NCBI GenBank assembly: GCA_946540675.1
Contig: CAMNIW010000012.1
Coordinates: 1 to 15,035, forward strand
DNA from: an uncultured Clostridia bacterium
GTDB lineage: Bacteria > Bacillota > Clostridia > Christensenellales > Borkfalkiaceae
Direction of reading: 5' to 3'
DNA: 15,035 bases
Part shown: positions 5,292 to 13,089 of the stretch, in pieces
Position numbering within the stretch: position 1 is the first letter of the stretch
Layout of the letters: every line of letters begins with the position of its first letter
The notes under the pieces: model-generated
The model's database searches: none
Seen by the model: only the letters and a program-made list of their open reading frames with translations
What the model was told of the DNA's origin: nothing
Position numbers and translations under genes: made by a program

Positions 5292-6581
5292 ATGCTCGAC
5301 ATCAAACTCATCACGGAAGATCCCGAAAAGGTAAAAGCCGCCCTTGCGAAAAAGGGTTGCATAGTGGACTTTGCCGAAATTATCGCTCTCGACGCCGAGA
5401 GAAAAAAGATAATGGCGGAAACCGAAAAACTCAAAGCCGAAAGAAATAAAGTATCCGCGGAGATCCCCCGACTTAAAAAGGAAGGAAAACCCGTCGACGA
5501 AATATTCAAAAGAATGCGCGAGATAGGCGACGAGATAACCGCCGGCGACGCCAAGATCAACGATTATCAGACGCGTATAACCGATTTCGTGGCAAAACTT
5601 CCCAATATGCCCGACGACGACCTTCTCCCCGGGGAAAAGGAAAACAACAAAGTCATAAAGGTGTTCGGCGAAAAACCCGAATTCGGCTTCAAGGCGAAAA
5701 ATCACGTAGATCTTTGCACCGATCTCGGCATCATAGATTACGAAAGGGGAGTAAAACTCTCCGGCAACGGCTACTGGCTGTACCGCGGCGACGGAGCAAG
5801 GCTCGAATGGGCTCTTCTCAACTACTTTATAAACACCCACCTTTCGGACGGTTACGAAATGATCCTTCCGCCGCATATGCTCGGCTATAACTGCGGATTC
5901 GGAGCGGGGCAGTTCCCCAAATTCACCGACGAAGTATATTGGGTGGACAGCGAAGACGGCGACAAAAAGCGCGCTAAATTTATGCTTCCCACCGCCGAGA
6001 CCGCGCTCGTCAATATGTATTCGGGCGAGATAATCGACGAAGACAAACTCCCGATGAAGTTTTTTGCTTACACTCCCTGCTACCGCAAAGAAGCCGGCAC
6101 CTACCGTGCGGAAGAAAGGGGAATGATAAGGGGACACCAATTCAACAAGGTGGAAATGGTACAGTACGCTCACCCCGACAAGAGCCGCGAAGCCTTTGAA
6201 GAACTCGTAAACAAGGCTTGCCGACTTATGGAAGGGCTCGGACTTCATTTCAGGCTCAGCAAACTCGCCGCGGGTGACTGTTCGGCGTCTATGGCGAGAA
6301 CGTACGACATCGAAGTATGGATCCCGTCGATGGGTATATACAAGGAAGTTTCGTCCGTTTCCAACGCCAACGACTATCAGGCGAGAAGGAACAACACCCG
6401 TTTCCGCGATAAAGAGACGGGCAAGACGAGATTCGTCCACACGCTCAACGGCTCCGGACTTGCGACTTCGCGAGTATTCCCCGCGATAATAGAGCAATAT
6501 CAGAACGCCGACGGCTCGATAACCGTTCCCGAAGCGTTAAGACCGTATATGGGCGGACAGGAAGTCATCAAAAAATTGTAA
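5292..6581 (+). CDS. serS: Serine--tRNA ligase
   Basis: This class II synthetase charges tRNA-Ser with serine. The protein has the usual 429 residues. Residues 1-100 form the N-terminal tRNA-binding coiled coil, rich in Lys/Glu heptads around 28-98. The catalytic domain follows, with the serine-binding TAE at 234-236, motif 2 (CYRKEAGTYRAEERGMIRGH, 263-282) and motif 3 (NGSGLATSRVFPAIIEQYQ, 386-404, with R394). The ATG at 5292 has GGAG 7 nt upstream and a consensus promoter close by. It is transcribed away from the cysE operon. A tRNA-Ser(UGA) gene lies further along the same window. No T-box or other regulatory leader is seen for this gene. Confidence 0.97.
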   Translation: MLDIKLITEDPEKVKAALAKKGCIVDFAEIIALDAERKKIMAETEKLKAERNKVSAEIPRLKKEGKPVDEIFKRMREIGDEITAGDAKINDYQTRITDFVAKLPNMPDDDLLPGEKENNKVIKVFGEKPEFGFKAKNHVDLCTDLGIIDYERGVKLSGNGYWLYRGDGARLEWALLNYFINTHLSDGYEMILPPHMLGYNCGFGAGQFPKFTDEVYWVDSEDGDKKRAKFMLPTAETALVNMYSGEIIDEDKLPMKFFAYTPCYRKEAGTYRAEERGMIRGHQFNKVEMVQYAHPDKSREAFEELVNKACRLMEGLGLHFRLSKLAAGDCSASMARTYDIEVWIPSMGIYKEVSSVSNANDYQARRNNTRFRDKETGKTRFVHTLNGSGLATSRVFPAIIEQYQNADGSITVPEALRPYMGGQEVIKKL

Positions 6582-6593
6582 TTTATGCATATA

Positions 6594-6630
6594 AAACCGC
6601 CTCGGACGAAATTTTCGTCCGAGGCGGTTT
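6594..6630. terminator. Bidirectional terminator between serS and the DUF523 gene
   Basis: A perfect inverted repeat of 18 bp spans 6594-6630, with almost no loop. It ends in TTT on the plus side and TTTTAT on the minus side, and separates two convergent genes. Confidence 0.85.
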
Positions 6631-6637
6631 GGCTATA

Positions 6638-7069
6638 TTATATATTATTGTCGGGCAGGTCGTTTTCGGTGACGACCTTAAAGCCGTTCGCTTTCAAAAG
6701 TTCGGTCGTAACGCCGTCGCCCGACGTAAGATTTCCGCTGAACGTCCCGTCGTATATTACGCCGCAGCCGCAGGACGGGCTTTTCGCTTTCAGCACGCAA
6801 AGGTCAACGCCGTTTTCTTTTGCCGTAGACAGAGCCTTTTGCGCGCCGAGAGAGTATTCCGCGGTTATATCCTTTCCTTTATTCGACAGGACTTTATCTC
6901 CGACTCGTTCGCCGGGGTCTCTCGGCGTGGGAAGTCCCCCCATTTGTTCGGGACAAACGCCGAACACTTCGTGTCCGCGGATAAAGGCGAGCACTTTTTC
7001 GTTTTTGCAGTCGTCGCCCTTATAGCGGCATTTTTTTCCGAGAAGACAGTTGCTGACAAGTATTTTCAT
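6638..7069 (-). CDS. DUF523 family protein
   Basis: This 143-residue protein has the hallmarks of the DUF523 (YbbK-like) family. It opens with MKILVSNCLLGKKCRYKG, then has GVCPEQMGGLPTPRDP around 37-52 and a Cys-rich AKSPSCGCGVIYDGTFSG around 95-112. Cysteines at 8, 14, 21, 39, 91, 100 and 102 and the conserved surrounding residues suggest a thiol, metal or substrate site. The biochemical function of the family is not established to my knowledge. I start the gene at 7069, where AGGAG lies upstream and the family start matches, rather than at an in-frame codon at 7102. The gene is monocistronic, with its own promoter and a terminator shared with serS. Confidence 0.88.
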   Translation of the reverse strand: MKILVSNCLLGKKCRYKGDDCKNEKVLAFIRGHEVFGVCPEQMGGLPTPRDPGERVGDKVLSNKGKDITAEYSLGAQKALSTAKENGVDLCVLKAKSPSCGCGVIYDGTFSGNLTSGDGVTTELLKANGFKVVTENDLPDNNI

Positions 7070-7092
7070 AATATCCGCGCTCCTATAACCGT

Positions 7093-7121
7093 ATAATAAC
7101 ATAACGCCGAAAAAATTTCAA
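7093..7121 (-). promoter_or_regulatory. Promoter of the DUF523 gene
   Basis: On the minus strand TTGAAA (7121-7116) and TATTAT (7098-7093) are 17 bp apart, just upstream of the ribosome binding site. It is back to back with the uracil permease promoter. Confidence 0.75.
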
Positions 7122-7129
7122 CGATTTGA

Positions 7130-7157
7130 TTGACAAGATAAAAGTCCTTGTGATAAT
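7130..7157 (+). promoter_or_regulatory. Promoter of the uracil permease gene
   Basis: A perfect TTGACA (7130-7135) is followed after 16 bp by GATAAT (7152-7157). The predicted start near 7164 leaves a leader of about 140 nt. Confidence 0.8.
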
Positions 7158-7178
7158 ATATTTACGGTCTTTAAGAAA

Positions 7179-7257
7179 CGATACGAGATATCGGCAAGAT
7201 TATTTTAGGAAAAACTCGTCTTATTATGCCTTGTCGAAACGGACAAGGTATTTTTTT
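7179..7257 (+). promoter_or_regulatory. Attenuator-like leader of the uracil permease gene
   Basis: Hairpin CGATA (7179-7183) / TATCG (7189-7193) exposes a CGAGA loop whose CGAG can pair with CTCG at 7215-7218 across an A-rich stretch, giving an H-type pseudoknot. A terminator follows: CCTTGTC (7229-7235) with GACAAGG (7242-7248), then TATTTTTTT. GCAAG (7194-7198) can pair with CTTGT (7230-7234) in the terminator's 5' arm, so it could act as an antiterminator strand. The gene starts 45 nt after this stop, so expression requires read-through. The ligand is unknown. I could not match it to PyrR, purine or preQ1 elements. Confidence 0.65.
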
Positions 7258-7301
7258 GTGCAAAATCCGATTTTATCGGTTAAAACAAAAGGAGAAAATT
7301 T

Positions 7302-8789
7302 ATGAAACTGATTTACGGTGTAAGCGACAAGCCTACGATCGGTAAAACGCTCGTGTTTGCCTTCCAGCAGATGATCGCGATCATGGCGGCAACCCTTCTC
7401 GTTCCCCTTCTTATGAGCGGATTTGCTACCGGCGTACCGGGCGAGACTCTTTCTTTCGATCCCGCGGCGGCTCTTTTCGGAGCGGGTTGCGGCTCGATAG
7501 TCTACATTCTCTTCACCAAGAGAAGAAGTCCCGTCTTTCTCGGAAGTTCCTTTACCTTTCTCGGAGCGTACGCGGCGGTCATCGGACATAACTACGGATA
7601 TTGGGGCGTGCTTATCGGCATAGCGTTCGCCGGTCTTGTTTACGTCGTTATAGCGATCATAATCAAACTCGTCGGGTCAAACTGGATAAACAAACTTATG
7701 CCCGCGGTCATAATAGGACCCATCGTCGCGATAATCGGTCTTTCGCTTTCCGGCACGGCTACCGGCTGGATGAGCGGAAACGGCGGAGCCGCGGCGAATT
7801 GGTACACCGAACTCATCTATATCGCCATCGGTCTTATAACTTTCCTTGTGATAGCCTGGGCTTCGACCAAAGGCACCAAGGGTATGAAACTCATACCGTT
7901 CATAATCGGTATAGGCGCAGGGTATTTAGTCGCCCTTATTCTCAGCATAATCGGCTGGTCGGCGGACGTGGAAGCCCTTAAAATAATCGACTTCAATCTC
8001 TTCAAAAACTGGGCGAACAACTTCGGATTCACGAGCATTCTCGACTATCCCAAGTTCACGTTCCTTAAAGCGATCGAACTCGGCGACGCCGCTACCCAGC
8101 ACATCGACGGCGCGGCTATCGGCAATATCGCGCTTACGTTTATTCCCATAGGCATTGTCGAACTCGCTCAGCACATAGCCGACCACAAGAACCTTTCCAG
8201 CATTATAGAAAAAGACCTTATCACCGATCCGGGACTCGATAAGACCCTTCTCGGCGACGGCGTAGGCTCTATCGTCGGCGGATTCTTCGGCGGCGCGGCA
8301 AACACCACTTACGGCGAATCTATCGGATGCGTTGCGATAACCAAAAACGCTTCCATTTACTCGATACTCTTTGCGGCGATAGGCTGTATAGTCCTTTCGT
8401 TCTTCACCCCGTTCGTGCTTTTGATCAACAGTATTCCCAAGTGCGTAATGGGCGGCGCGTGCATAGCGATGTACGGTTTCATAGCGGTCAGCGGACTTCA
8501 GATGCTCAAACAGGTCGACCTTTCCGACAGCCGCAATCTCTACGTCGTCGCTTCCATACTCGTCGTCGGCATAGGCGGACTGACGCTCAACTTCGGCAAC
8601 CACGAAGGAAGCCCGATAATAACCTTCACTTCGCTCGCTACCGCGCTCTTTATCGGACTTATAACCAACCTTTTGGTTCACAAGATCCCTTCGCTAGACA
8701 AAGAAGGAGAGCAGGAGAAAGTCGAAGACGCGCCTTCCGCTTCGGAAGCGCGGATGGCGGACGAAAATCACGAAGAAGACGAAGAATAA
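7302..8789 (+). CDS. uraA: Uracil permease (NCS2 family)
   Basis: This is an inner-membrane uracil importer of the nucleobase-cation symporter 2 family, with about 14 hydrophobic segments up to residue 460. Family marks are FQQMIAIMAATLLVPLL (21-37), PVFLGSSFTFLGAY (77-90), the transport-site helix IGIVELAQHIADHKN (283-297, E287 and H291) and GGAANTTYGESIG (330-342, E339). These correspond to the substrate-binding glutamates and histidine known in E. coli UraA. The 495-residue length exceeds the usual 420-440. The excess is a hydrophilic C-terminal tail (about 463-495), rich in Glu/Asp, probably cytoplasmic. AAGGAG precedes the ATG. The next gene is upp, so import and conversion to UMP are adjacent. 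A leader attenuator probably regulates it. Uracil is the best substrate call, although xanthine-type NCS2 members are related. Confidence 0.93.
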   Translation: MKLIYGVSDKPTIGKTLVFAFQQMIAIMAATLLVPLLMSGFATGVPGETLSFDPAAALFGAGCGSIVYILFTKRRSPVFLGSSFTFLGAYAAVIGHNYGYWGVLIGIAFAGLVYVVIAIIIKLVGSNWINKLMPAVIIGPIVAIIGLSLSGTATGWMSGNGGAAANWYTELIYIAIGLITFLVIAWASTKGTKGMKLIPFIIGIGAGYLVALILSIIGWSADVEALKIIDFNLFKNWANNFGFTSILDYPKFTFLKAIELGDAATQHIDGAAIGNIALTFIPIGIVELAQHIADHKNLSSIIEKDLITDPGLDKTLLGDGVGSIVGGFFGGAANTTYGESIGCVAITKNASIYSILFAAIGCIVLSFFTPFVLLINSIPKCVMGGACIAMYGFIAVSGLQMLKQVDLSDSRNLYVVASILVVGIGGLTLNFGNHEGSPIITFTSLATALFIGLITNLLVHKIPSLDKEGEQEKVEDAPSASEARMADENHEEDEE

Positions 8790-8804
8790 ACAGTAAAACT
8801 TTCA

Positions 8805-8847
8805 GCGAGTCGGAAAAAGATTTTCCGACTCGCGATTTTATGTTTTT
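8805..8847 (+). terminator. Terminator of uraA
   Basis: GCGAGTCGGAAAA (8805-8817) and TTTTCCGACTCGC (8821-8833) pair perfectly over 13 bp, followed by GATTTTATGTTTTT. It separates uraA from the upp promoter. Confidence 0.85.
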
Positions 8848-8849
8848 AC

Positions 8850-8878
8850 TTGAAATCACGAGAAATATCGTATATAAT
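8850..8878 (+). promoter_or_regulatory. upp promoter
   Basis: TTGAAA (8850-8855) and TATAAT (8873-8878) are 17 bp apart, 24 bp before the ATG. upp therefore has its own transcript, in addition to any read-through from uraA. Confidence 0.85.
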
Positions 8879-8901
8879 ATAAAAAAACACCGAGGCGAAA
8901 T

Positions 8902-9543
8902 ATGAATAATTATATGGACAACGTAACGGTTTTTAACCACCCTTTGATAAATCACAAGATAACCCACCTTTGCGACGTGAACACCAACACCAAGGAGTTC
9001 CGCGAGATCGTTTCGGAACTTGCGATGCTTATGGGATACGAAGCGTTCAGGGATATAAAGACCAAGGACGTAATGATAAAGGCGCCGCTCTCGTCGTTTA
9101 TGTCGCCCGTTATCGACGACAAGATAACGATAGTTCCCATACTCCGCGCGGGGCTGGGTATGGTAGACGGGCTCGTCGCGCTTTTCCCCAACGCCAAGAT
9201 AGGGCACATCGGGCTTTATCGTGACGAAAAGACGCTTGAACCGCACGAATACTACTGCAAACTTCCCAAAGATACGACTGACGGACAGGTCATAGTCGTG
9301 GATCCCGCTCTCGCGACGGGCGGAAGCGCGGCGGCGGCGATAACCTTTATAAAGGAAAGGGGATTCAAGCGCATAAAACTGCTTTCGCTCATAGCCGCTC
9401 CCGAAGGGATAAAGAGAGTTTGCGAAACGCACCCCGACGTAAAAGTGTACGTTGCGCACTACGCGGACGCTCCGCTCAACGAGCGCGGATATATAGTTAC
9501 GGCGTTCGGCGACGCGGGAGACCGCATTTTCGGAACAAAATAG
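8902..9543 (+). CDS. upp: Uracil phosphoribosyltransferase
   Basis: Upp converts uracil and PRPP to UMP and pyrophosphate (pyrimidine salvage) in the cytoplasm. The 213 residues match the usual family length of about 208-210. The type I PRTase PRPP loop is visible as DPALATGGS (134-142), and the uracil-binding C-terminal segment is GDAGDRIFGTK (203-213). The basic LRAGLGMVDG region (81-90) is typical. The ATG at 8902 has GAGG 6 nt upstream. It follows the uracil permease, from which it is separated by a terminator and its own promoter, so the two are a functional pair rather than a strict operon. Confidence is very high. Confidence 0.97.
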   Translation: MNNYMDNVTVFNHPLINHKITHLCDVNTNTKEFREIVSELAMLMGYEAFRDIKTKDVMIKAPLSSFMSPVIDDKITIVPILRAGLGMVDGLVALFPNAKIGHIGLYRDEKTLEPHEYYCKLPKDTTDGQVIVVDPALATGGSAAAAITFIKERGFKRIKLLSLIAAPEGIKRVCETHPDVKVYVAHYADAPLNERGYIVTAFGDAGDRIFGTK

Positions 9544-9566
9544 AACTAAAATAATTTTAATTGCGT

Positions 9567-9594
9567 GCGGGCGTTGCATTTACGCCCGCTTTTT
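9567..9594 (+). terminator. Terminator of upp
   Basis: GCGGGCG (9567-9573) pairs with CGCCCGC (9583-9589), followed by TTTTT. The loop overlaps the -35 box of the next promoter. Confidence 0.85.
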
Positions 9595-9602
9595 GTTATA
9601 AT
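9574..9602 (+). promoter_or_regulatory. Probable promoter of the hybrid kinase gene
   Basis: TTGCAT (9574-9579) and TATAAT (9597-9602) are 17 bp apart. The -35 lies in the loop of the upp terminator hairpin. A second, weaker possibility is TTGACG at 9610. Confidence 0.6.
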
Positions 9603-9652
9603 TGAACTATTGACGGGTCTCAACTCTCGATCGAATTATACGGCGGAGAATC

Positions 9653-12640
9653 ATGAACAAAACTGACGCAAAGAAAAAGTCCATATTTATCAACACGGGG
9701 ATCATCGCGGCAATCGTTTTATGCGTTATCGTGGCGTTTTTCGTGTTCTATAAATCCAACGTCAAGCGTATAAATCGCCAGAACGAAACGTATATCGAAG
9801 ACATAACCACGCAAAAGGCGTCTCTTATATACGATATTTTCGGCGAAAACATTCAGTACATAGAATCCGCGGCTCTCGTCGTGGAGACCGAATTCAGAAA
9901 TCACGGGCTGGAAGCGGACAAGTTCGACGAAGAAAACACGGACGATTTAGAGCAAGACACGATAAATATCGTTTCGGAGACGCTCAGGACGTACGAAAAT
10001 AAATTCGCTTTCAATTATCTCAGGTTCATAGACCTGCGCGGCAGGAGTTATACTTCCGGCGAACAGACCATACGGGCGACCGTTTCCGAGCGCGAGTATT
10101 TTCGTCAGGGTTCGGAAGGAAATACCGGTATGACCTACGTTCTCGACTCCAAAATAACGGACGAAAGACAAATCGGGTTTTATTCTCCCATCAAAAGCGG
10201 CGGCGGCGAGATCATGGGAGTTCTCGTCGGGTTTTACGGCGAAGAGTACATAAAGAAACTGATAGAAACGAGCGTTTTCGATTATAAGTGCGACGCGCTT
10301 TTGTGCGATCGCAACGGCGTGGTCATATACGACACGATAGGAAACGACGGGATAAGAAACTTTTTCGACGCGACGGACAGGGATTCCGTCGTATACAACG
10401 ACAGAGAGAAGATAGAAAAAGTCTTTAAGGAAAAAGGGCGTTCGCTCTACGGTTTTACGCGAAACGGTCAGAAGACGATAGGGTATATCTCCTTTATAGG
10501 CGAACGTTCCAAATATTTTCTCGTTATAAACTTCCCCGTGAAGGCTTACGGGGATATGATAAGAAATTCCAACCTGAACGGCGCGGTTCTCCTTATTATA
10601 CTAATAGCCGTGTTCGTCCTTTCGGGCGGATACTATATCGGCAGATTTTTCCTGCAAAGAAAAAGGCTTCTGGAAGAGACCAAAAACTCGAACAATATCC
10701 ACCTTGCCGTATCCCTGCTGTTTGAAAACTTTATAGTCGTGAACGCGGAAACGGGCAAATACAACTATATAGAAGGAATGCCCGAAGTAGGCGAAATTCC
10801 CGAAGTCGGGGATTACGAAGTGTTCCTGAGATCCCTTCTCGGAAGGTTCCCCGTAGAAAAAGAAAGGGCGGAAGCCGCGGAGAAACTATCGTTTGAAAAT
10901 CTCGTTGCGGAACTGAACGGCGGACACGACATAGTGTCTTACAACCTGCACGCCCCGATAAAGGACGAAGAGTGGTTTACGTATAACTTTATAGTCATTT
11001 CGAGAAAGGACGGCAAAGTCGGAGAGTTCCTTGTGGCAAGGCAGGATATATCCAAACTTCACGACAGGGAAGAAGAGATAAAGCGCACTCTCGAAAGGGC
11101 GAGAGACGACGCCGAAAAGGGAAACCGCGCAAAGAGCGACTTTTTGTCGGCTATGTCTCACGACATAAGGACGCCGATGAACGCCATAATCGGATATACG
11201 AAGATAGCGAGCGAACATATGAACGACGACGACATTGTCAGAGAGTCGCTTGAAAAAATCGACGTTTCGAGCAAATATCTGCTGTCGCTTATAAACAACG
11301 TTCTCGATATGTCCAAGATAGAGAGCGGAAAGATGCAACTTTTCTATAAGGAGTGCGATTTGTCCGCAATATTCCACAATATCGCGGATATGACTTACGC
11401 ACAGTCCGAAGGAAAGAAACTCAGGATACACTTCGACGTTTCCGAAGTCGCGCACGGCAAAGTGAATATAGACGAACTCAGGTTTACGCAGGTTATGGTA
11501 AACATAATAAGCAACGCCATAAAATATACTCCGGAAGGAAAGGATATTTATATAACGGCGGCGGAGATCGGAGAAACTAAGGACGGAAGATCCGATTTCG
11601 TATTCTCGGTACGCGATACGGGTATAGGTATGAAAGAAGAATATATACCCCATATATTCGAGAGTTTTTCGCGTGAAAAAAGCGTTACGATAGACAAAAT
11701 TCAGGGGTCGGGGCTCGGTATGGCGATAACGGCGAGAATAGTCGACCTTATGAAAGGATCTATTTCGGTAAAGAGCAAACTCGGCGAAGGCTCGGTGTTT
11801 GACGTCGCGCTCAATCTTGTCGTCGGGGAAGAAAACGACGGCGGCGCGGAAAAGGGAGCAAGGGCGCTCGTTCTCGGCAAAAGCGCCGACGACAATGCCG
11901 AAGTGTGCAAAACTCTCGGAAAGATGGGCGTTATATGCGACGTTGCGGACAATTTCAAAGCGGCCGAAAAAGCGGTCAACGCCGGCGGTTTTTCGTATAT
12001 GATATTCAACAACTGTTCCGCGGAAGACGCAAAGTGCGCGGAAAAGCTTATGCCGAGCGTAAAAAGCGAAGTAAAAGCCACGGTCAAGATAGTGGACAGG
12101 ATAACCGATACAAACGGCGCAGACGAGAGAAAGTTGATGACGGGAGTTATCGAAAAACCGGTATTCCGTTCGGATTTCAGAAAAGCGTTCGGCAACGTAA
12201 GCAAAAACACGGAAATCGGAGCAGGGGAAACTTTGCGGTTTGACGGACACAGGATACTTCTCGTCGAAGACAACGACATCAACGCCGAGATAGCCAAATT
12301 CATCCTTGCGGAAAGGGGCTTTGCGATAGACAGGGCGATAAACGGCAAAGAAGGCGTGGAAATGATGCTCCGCGGCGAAGAGTGGAAATATTCCGCCGTG
12401 CTTATGGATATACAAATGCCGGTTATGAACGGTTACGAAGCGACGCGCGAGATAAGGAAGGCGGAAGGAGAATATTTTGCGAAAGTGCCGATAATCGCGA
12501 TGAGCGCCAACGCTTACGAAGAAGACGTGACGAGCGCGTTGAACTCGGGAATGAACGCGCACATAGCCAAGCCTTTCGATAACGAAAAGTTGTTCCGAAC
12601 CCTTCGGGAACAAATGGATAAAAGCAAAAACGCGCAATAA
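9653..12640 (+). CDS. Hybrid sensor histidine kinase with Cache-like sensor and two receivers
   Basis: This 995-residue membrane kinase has its domains in the following order. TM1 is about 12-33. An extracellular Cache-like (dCache) sensor spans about 40-300, and TM2 is 309-330. A PAS-like linker lies about 345-470, followed by a short coiled coil. HisKA has SHDIRTPMNAIIG with phospho-acceptor H503. HATPase has N617/N621, DTGIGM (655-660) and GSGLGM (685-690). A degenerate receiver (about 735-845) keeps the KP pair (K835) but has Asn where the phospho-Asp should be. The final receiver is intact (862-990): acidic pocket E872/D873, phospho-acceptor D919 in VLMDIQMP, S951 and K973. No HPt domain or separate response regulator is adjacent, so output must go through a partner encoded elsewhere. 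GGAG lies only 4 nt before the ATG. The ligand cannot be read from the sequence. The extracellular Cache fold commonly binds small molecules such as amino acids. Confidence 0.93.
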   Translation: MNKTDAKKKSIFINTGIIAAIVLCVIVAFFVFYKSNVKRINRQNETYIEDITTQKASLIYDIFGENIQYIESAALVVETEFRNHGLEADKFDEENTDDLEQDTINIVSETLRTYENKFAFNYLRFIDLRGRSYTSGEQTIRATVSEREYFRQGSEGNTGMTYVLDSKITDERQIGFYSPIKSGGGEIMGVLVGFYGEEYIKKLIETSVFDYKCDALLCDRNGVVIYDTIGNDGIRNFFDATDRDSVVYNDREKIEKVFKEKGRSLYGFTRNGQKTIGYISFIGERSKYFLVINFPVKAYGDMIRNSNLNGAVLLIILIAVFVLSGGYYIGRFFLQRKRLLEETKNSNNIHLAVSLLFENFIVVNAETGKYNYIEGMPEVGEIPEVGDYEVFLRSLLGRFPVEKERAEAAEKLSFENLVAELNGGHDIVSYNLHAPIKDEEWFTYNFIVISRKDGKVGEFLVARQDISKLHDREEEIKRTLERARDDAEKGNRAKSDFLSAMSHDIRTPMNAIIGYTKIASEHMNDDDIVRESLEKIDVSSKYLLSLINNVLDMSKIESGKMQLFYKECDLSAIFHNIADMTYAQSEGKKLRIHFDVSEVAHGKVNIDELRFTQVMVNIISNAIKYTPEGKDIYITAAEIGETKDGRSDFVFSVRDTGIGMKEEYIPHIFESFSREKSVTIDKIQGSGLGMAITARIVDLMKGSISVKSKLGEGSVFDVALNLVVGEENDGGAEKGARALVLGKSADDNAEVCKTLGKMGVICDVADNFKAAEKAVNAGGFSYMIFNNCSAEDAKCAEKLMPSVKSEVKATVKIVDRITDTNGADERKLMTGVIEKPVFRSDFRKAFGNVSKNTEIGAGETLRFDGHRILLVEDNDINAEIAKFILAERGFAIDRAINGKEGVEMMLRGEEWKYSAVLMDIQMPVMNGYEATREIRKAEGEYFAKVPIIAMSANAYEEDVTSALNSGMNAHIAKPFDNEKLFRTLREQMDKSKNAQ

Positions 12641-12645
12641 AACAA

Positions 12646-12676
12646 CCCCCGAAGACGTCGCGTCTTCGGGGTTTTT
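12646..12676 (+). terminator. Terminator of the hybrid kinase gene
   Basis: CCCCGAAGACG (12647-12657) pairs with CGTCTTCGGGG (12661-12671) around TCG, followed by TTTTT. Confidence 0.9.
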
Positions 12677-12769
12677 CTTGTTTTATATTCGGTGCAGAAG
12701 GCGGCTTTGCCGTGTATTGGTTTATAATAAGGAAGAAGAGATAAGGCAAGATGTTATTTGTAAAATTTG

Positions 12770-12798
12770 TTGCGGGGACGCAAAATGCGTCCCCGCAA
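12770..12798. repeat. Perfect 13-bp inverted repeat
   Basis: TTGCGGGGACGCA (12770-12782) pairs with TGCGTCCCCGCAA (12786-12798) around AAA, in otherwise AT-rich DNA. A weak T-rich stretch follows. It could be a terminator-like or dispersed hairpin element. Copies elsewhere in the genome would tell. Confidence 0.7.
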
Positions 12799-12834
12799 TA
12801 TTTGTGAGTTTTATTTTTGCAGGCATAAAATGGC

Positions 12835-12863
12835 TTGATTTTTTGAAAAATATAATATATAAT
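12835..12863 (+). promoter_or_regulatory. Promoter likely serving tRNA-Ser
   Basis: TTGATT (12835-12840) and TATAAT (12858-12863) are 17 bp apart, about 80 nt before the tRNA. A closer TATAAT at 12908-12913 has no good -35. Confidence 0.7.
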
Positions 12864-12947
12864 AAAACCGCTGTTCGGATATTTCTTTTTACAAAGCAAA
12901 ATTGCTTTATAATGAGAAGGAAAAACTTAAAATAAAGATAATTACAC

Positions 12948-13036
12948 GGAGGCTTATCGAAGCGGTCATAACGAGGCGGTCTTGAAAACCGTTTGGGTGC
13001 AAGCCCACAGGGGTTCGAATCCCTTAGCCTCCGCCA
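12948..13036 (+). tRNA. tRNA-Ser (anticodon UGA)
   Basis: The acceptor stem is GGAGGCT (12948-12954) with AGCCTCC (13026-13032), followed by G73 and an encoded CCA. The anticodon arm GCGGT-CTTGAAA-ACCGT gives anticodon TGA. The long variable arm, TGGG...GCCCA, is typical of class II tRNA-Ser. The T arm is AGGGG-TTCGAAT-CCCTT. It reads UCN serine codons and would be charged by the SerS encoded in the same window. Confidence 0.97.
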
Positions 13037-13041
13037 ACACA

Positions 13042-13077
13042 AACAAAGCAAGCACTTTTGTGCTTGCTTTGTTGTTT
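13042..13077 (+). terminator. Terminator of tRNA-Ser
   Basis: A 14-bp perfect stem (13042-13055 with 13060-13073), with a TTTT loop, starts 5 nt after the CCA and is followed by GTTT. It is a likely transcription stop. Confidence 0.8.
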
Positions 13078-13089
13078 ACAGTCTGAAAA

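Larger units (their letters stand above)
12677..12947. other. Non-coding interval before tRNA-Ser
   Basis: No convincing gene is present here. It holds a perfect GC-rich hairpin (12770-12798), a consensus promoter (12835-12863) and a second possible -10 (12908-12913). Two similar AT-rich stretches, starting TTTATAAT at 12721 and 12907, flank the hairpin region. I see nothing else in it. Confidence 0.6.

Noticed and set aside
12678..12935. Possible 85-residue Cys-containing protein
   Set aside because: It reads through the perfect hairpin 12770-12798 and a promoter, and its Cys pairs come from the hairpin repeats. There is no ribosome binding site.
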